Assembly (NCBI GenBank): GCA_026261815.1
Contig: JAMPIT010000894.1
Coordinates: 56,038,147 to 56,102,146, forward strand
Length of the DNA stretch: 64,000 nucleotides
Reading direction: 5' to 3'
Origin: Monarcha castaneiventris obscurior
Taxonomy: Eukaryota > Chordata > Aves > Passeriformes > Monarchidae
Each line of letters opens with the position of its first letter. Within the stretch, counting starts at the first letter, position 1. Below, piece by piece: positions 60,881-64,000 of this stretch. The position numbers and the translations under genes were made by a program. A model generated the notes under the pieces. It saw only the letters and a list, made by a program, of their open reading frames with translations. It was not told where the DNA came from and made no database searches.

Positions 60881-63800
60881 AAGCTGAGGTTATAACGCAT
60901 TTTTCTATGGTGAAATACTATGAAATTCAACAAAGAATGATCTGTGTTCCATGGAACTCTTGAATGACCCTGTAGGAATTCACAGAGTGCTCTCTGCTAA
61001 GATGCAGAAATTTTTAAAGGAAGTTTCTTCTATAAAACCCACCAATTACACCCATCTAAAATTCTACAGGCCTATTCTCTTGGGGTTCATTATCCCAGGA
61101 ATCCAGGCCAAGAGGTGTTCACCCACCATCACTCCAAAACTCAGATTACCTGGGGTAGGGACTGCACAGCACATTCTGCAGTGGGGCAGAGGCCTCCATC
61201 AGCATCAGTGCTACCCTTGCAAGTCGTGATATTCAAGTGATATTCACATTTTTCTTTCAATAATGAACCAAAATTATCTAATCTGAGCATAGCAAACTGC
61301 CACTGGAGAATTGTTCACTATGAGCTAGACATTTTCAAAATAGTCATAAAAGTACCTGCTACTTAACTCTGGCTGCATATTAATGACATTCAAGAAGGGC
61401 TGATGCAAGCTTTTGATGCAACAGGAGGTCCATAGGTGAGGGGCAGCCCAAACAGTGCCAAGTCTAGTCACTCATGCCTCAAAACCACAGGAGGAGCACC
61501 TTCCACACAGGGAAGGACAATGTCTCTGTTCCTCTGTTTCTGGCACCAGTGGCTGAGTCATCACAGCCTCAACAAATATTCCTTAATTAGACTTGTTCAT
61601 TTTATCAATACTAAGGAGCTCTGGAGAAATAGCTGTAAATATTTATTACCATTTCAAGATTGAAGTACTTTTGCCACGCTGCATCCTACCAGGTAACTGC
61701 CTTGGCAGCTCCTTTAGGGGGGAATGAACATTTCCCTCTGAAATGAGAGCTAATGCTGTGAAATCCTCTTAATAAAGCATCATGAATCACAACCCACTGA
61801 AGACTTAAAAAGAAGGAAAGGCAAGAAATCCCCCAGTGCTGATGTACTGGACTGGTACATGCAAGTTCAGTTCCCAGATCTCATCTGCAGCTTTGATCGT
61901 GGCACTCTCGATGTGACAGGAGGTGCTGTATCAGAGGCAGCCCTGCCAGGGACTCCTGTAGCTGAGGCTGCTGAATTCTTTCCATTATGCCCTATTTTCA
62001 CTTTTTTCTGTTTTCTAAACTGGAATATTCAAGAGGAGGTTTTATACAGAGATGATCCTTAAATCAAACCTGGAGATAAAGGGATGTGGGTTTTCAATAA
62101 AACAGATTACAGGGGTTTTTTTAGAAAAGAAATTTCAGGATGAAATTTGCTATTCTGTCTTCTCAGAAATTACTGCAGCTCTTTCTTTGAGAAATACAAG
62201 CATACAAATTCTTCTGAGCAGGAGTGTGAAATACAGAAATGTGTCATTTACTGTCCCTATGATTATCCAGCCAAATCTACTCATCATGAGCCTCTGAAAA
62301 ATGACAATTCACTCATTCTAAAGACCTGTTAGAATTTGGCAGCATTGTCAAAACTCCCTCTTCTCAACACATATTCTAAATCAGGCCTTAGATTTCTCAA
62401 ACTAGACACTCAGAAAAAGGGTAAACTCAAATTTTATTTGAAACATTTTGCATTAACAGCATGAACAAACCCTCTTGTGCTCACTCTTTGCATTCAAAAA
62501 CACCAAGCCCATGGCAGCTGCCTTGTCCCAAGAGACCTTTCCCTTTCTGCATTTGTTCTTCACAGCAAAAATCATCTTCCAAATCCTACAGCTGAGACAG
62601 TGCTCTAGCTGATAACAGCCCTTGCTTCACAGCCCTGGTTCATTCCTAGTTCTTGATCCATTATATACTGAAATAGATAAAAACTTTCAAGGGCTTAAAA
62701 AATAAGTCAGAAAAGAGACTGTGAAATGAAAGACTATTCTATAAGTATTCAAAAGCAACATTACCCTGTTTCCAGACTTCTGCACCCTCCTTGCAGCATC
62801 ACTGCTGTGTCAGTGCATTTACACTGGTTATACACTAATAAAAACCAACAGCAGCAGCAGCTTCCCCTCCCCACCAAATGGTTCCCAGGTCTGAGTGTTG
62901 CTCATTAAGTGAAGATTCTTTCCAAGTATATGACCATAAAGGGGCAGGTCATTAAATGATTTTACACCACAATCTGAAATGCTGTCTGGTAATACTGCCC
63001 AAGCAAGAAAAAAGACGATTTATCCAAGCAATTCTTAAAAATTCCTTACCTTGGCTATAACTAGTGAGGTTTAGTGTGAGCTGCAAATTGTACTGGTTAC
63101 ACTTGCAACTCGAAACCCAGTCACCTCATCACTTAATTATCAGCATACATAGCTCAATAACAGTTCACATTTTTAATTGCTATAACAGGGAATTCTGCTA
63201 TATATGTAAAGATAATAGTAAATCACAATGCACCATTGGAGTGCTAGGACCACATCGGAATGCTGTCAAGACCAGTACAACAAAAACAGTCCCATGGAGC
63301 CTTCTCCTACCCTGATCAGCAATACTTAGCCATTTTCAAAAAATTAATTGGCAAATTTATTCTGCTTGCAACGCAGAAACCTCCCATAATGAGCACACTT
63401 CAGCTGGAGAGAAGTTGCATGGAAGATGCTTTGGGTGCCTCATTCCACATTCTCCCTTCACTCACTAAGCTTCTTTAAAAGAGAAATGAGCTGAGAGATT
63501 CAAAGAAGAGAGCACAAAAAACAGGTATCCTGTGTTATGACAAAAAATTACCAGGTGTGTATCAATGCCAGACTTCCTGATGCAATAAACCATCAATAAC
63601 AGGGGCACTGCCAATGCACACCTTGAGGCACGAGTGTAATACTGCTCATAAATGACATTAATAACACAGTGAGCGCACTGCAGGTAAGGCAAACCAACAC
63701 TGCCATGAAATCACGACATTCATTTAGAAATGAGCTCATTAAATATGCAAAAAATTTAATTATTAGCCCTACACTACATATGATTTTCCATTTTGATATG

Positions 63801-64000
63801 AATATGAGTTTATTACACTGCATTTTCAGTCCAAGTATCTGCCATAGCAATTTGATATAATTGGCTTTTTTCTGTTAATTTCATTAAATTACTTTCAGTG
63901 CTCTAAGTAATAAAATGCTGACTCCATTTCACTGCTGACTGACAGACTCTGCTCAGTGTACCTTGTTCACTATCAAGATTTAAACTATGTCCATAGAGTT
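60881..64000. other. Gene-free region to the window end
   Basis: AT-rich DNA without a supportable exon. The stretch at about 63590-63800 is rich in homeobox-like AT motifs (aatttaattattag) and could be a conserved non-coding element, but this is a guess. Confidence 0.55.

Noticed and set aside
1..64000. CRISPR arrays, operons, tRNA or rRNA genes
   Set aside because: None seen; the sequence is vertebrate genomic DNA and no such structure was recognised on either strand.

Overview
The window is vertebrate nuclear DNA, most likely from a bird and plausibly a passerine. It has AT-rich introns with short exons and GT-AG splice sites. It also carries CR1 LINEs with typical avian 3' ends and two LTR-type repeats that I recognise from bird genomes. 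There is no bacterial-style gene organisation, and most long open frames are chance or antisense shadows.

One protein-coding gene can be supported. It is the middle of a minus-strand gene of the KIAA1549 / KIAA1549-like family, which encodes large type I membrane proteins. Nine exons can be placed, running right to left: a 3.7-kb ectodomain exon (24601-20869), then 19545-19433, 17955-17736, 16760-16627, 14339-14177, 11433-11374, 9868-9717, 8278-8107, and a transmembrane exon at 5031-4868. The last eight exons keep one frame across every junction and join into about 393 codons of N-glycosylated juxtamembrane ectodomain, one membrane helix and the start of the cytoplasmic tail. The rest of the tail lies left of position 1. 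The first exon was not found; it is either non-obvious in the window or beyond its right end. I cannot decide between paralogues KIAA1549 and KIAA1549L from sequence alone.

The most unusual observation is that the large Ser/Thr-rich exon looks decayed. Its mucin-like coding signal jumps between all three minus-strand frames and meets several stops, while its last 0.8 kb and all eight downstream exons are intact. The exon is phase-symmetric (1-1), so a transcript could skip it without losing frame. Assembly errors are the main alternative.

Layout. 1-4867: intron with a roughly 430-bp (GGAA)n array and a GC-rich patch near 2.4-2.8 kb. 4868-24601: the nine exons and their introns. 24602-64000: no exon found, so either the first intron or 5' flank. 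This last part holds an old CR1 piece (about 28.0 kb), a 1.1-kb CR1 3' end (28.65-29.77 kb), a CpG island (about 31.5-31.95 kb), an avian LTR-like element in minus orientation (about 43.1-44.3 kb), a TTAA-bounded inverted-repeat element (58.44-59.23 kb), a solo-LTR-like element (about 60.08-60.44 kb) and another CR1 fragment (60.65-60.88 kb).
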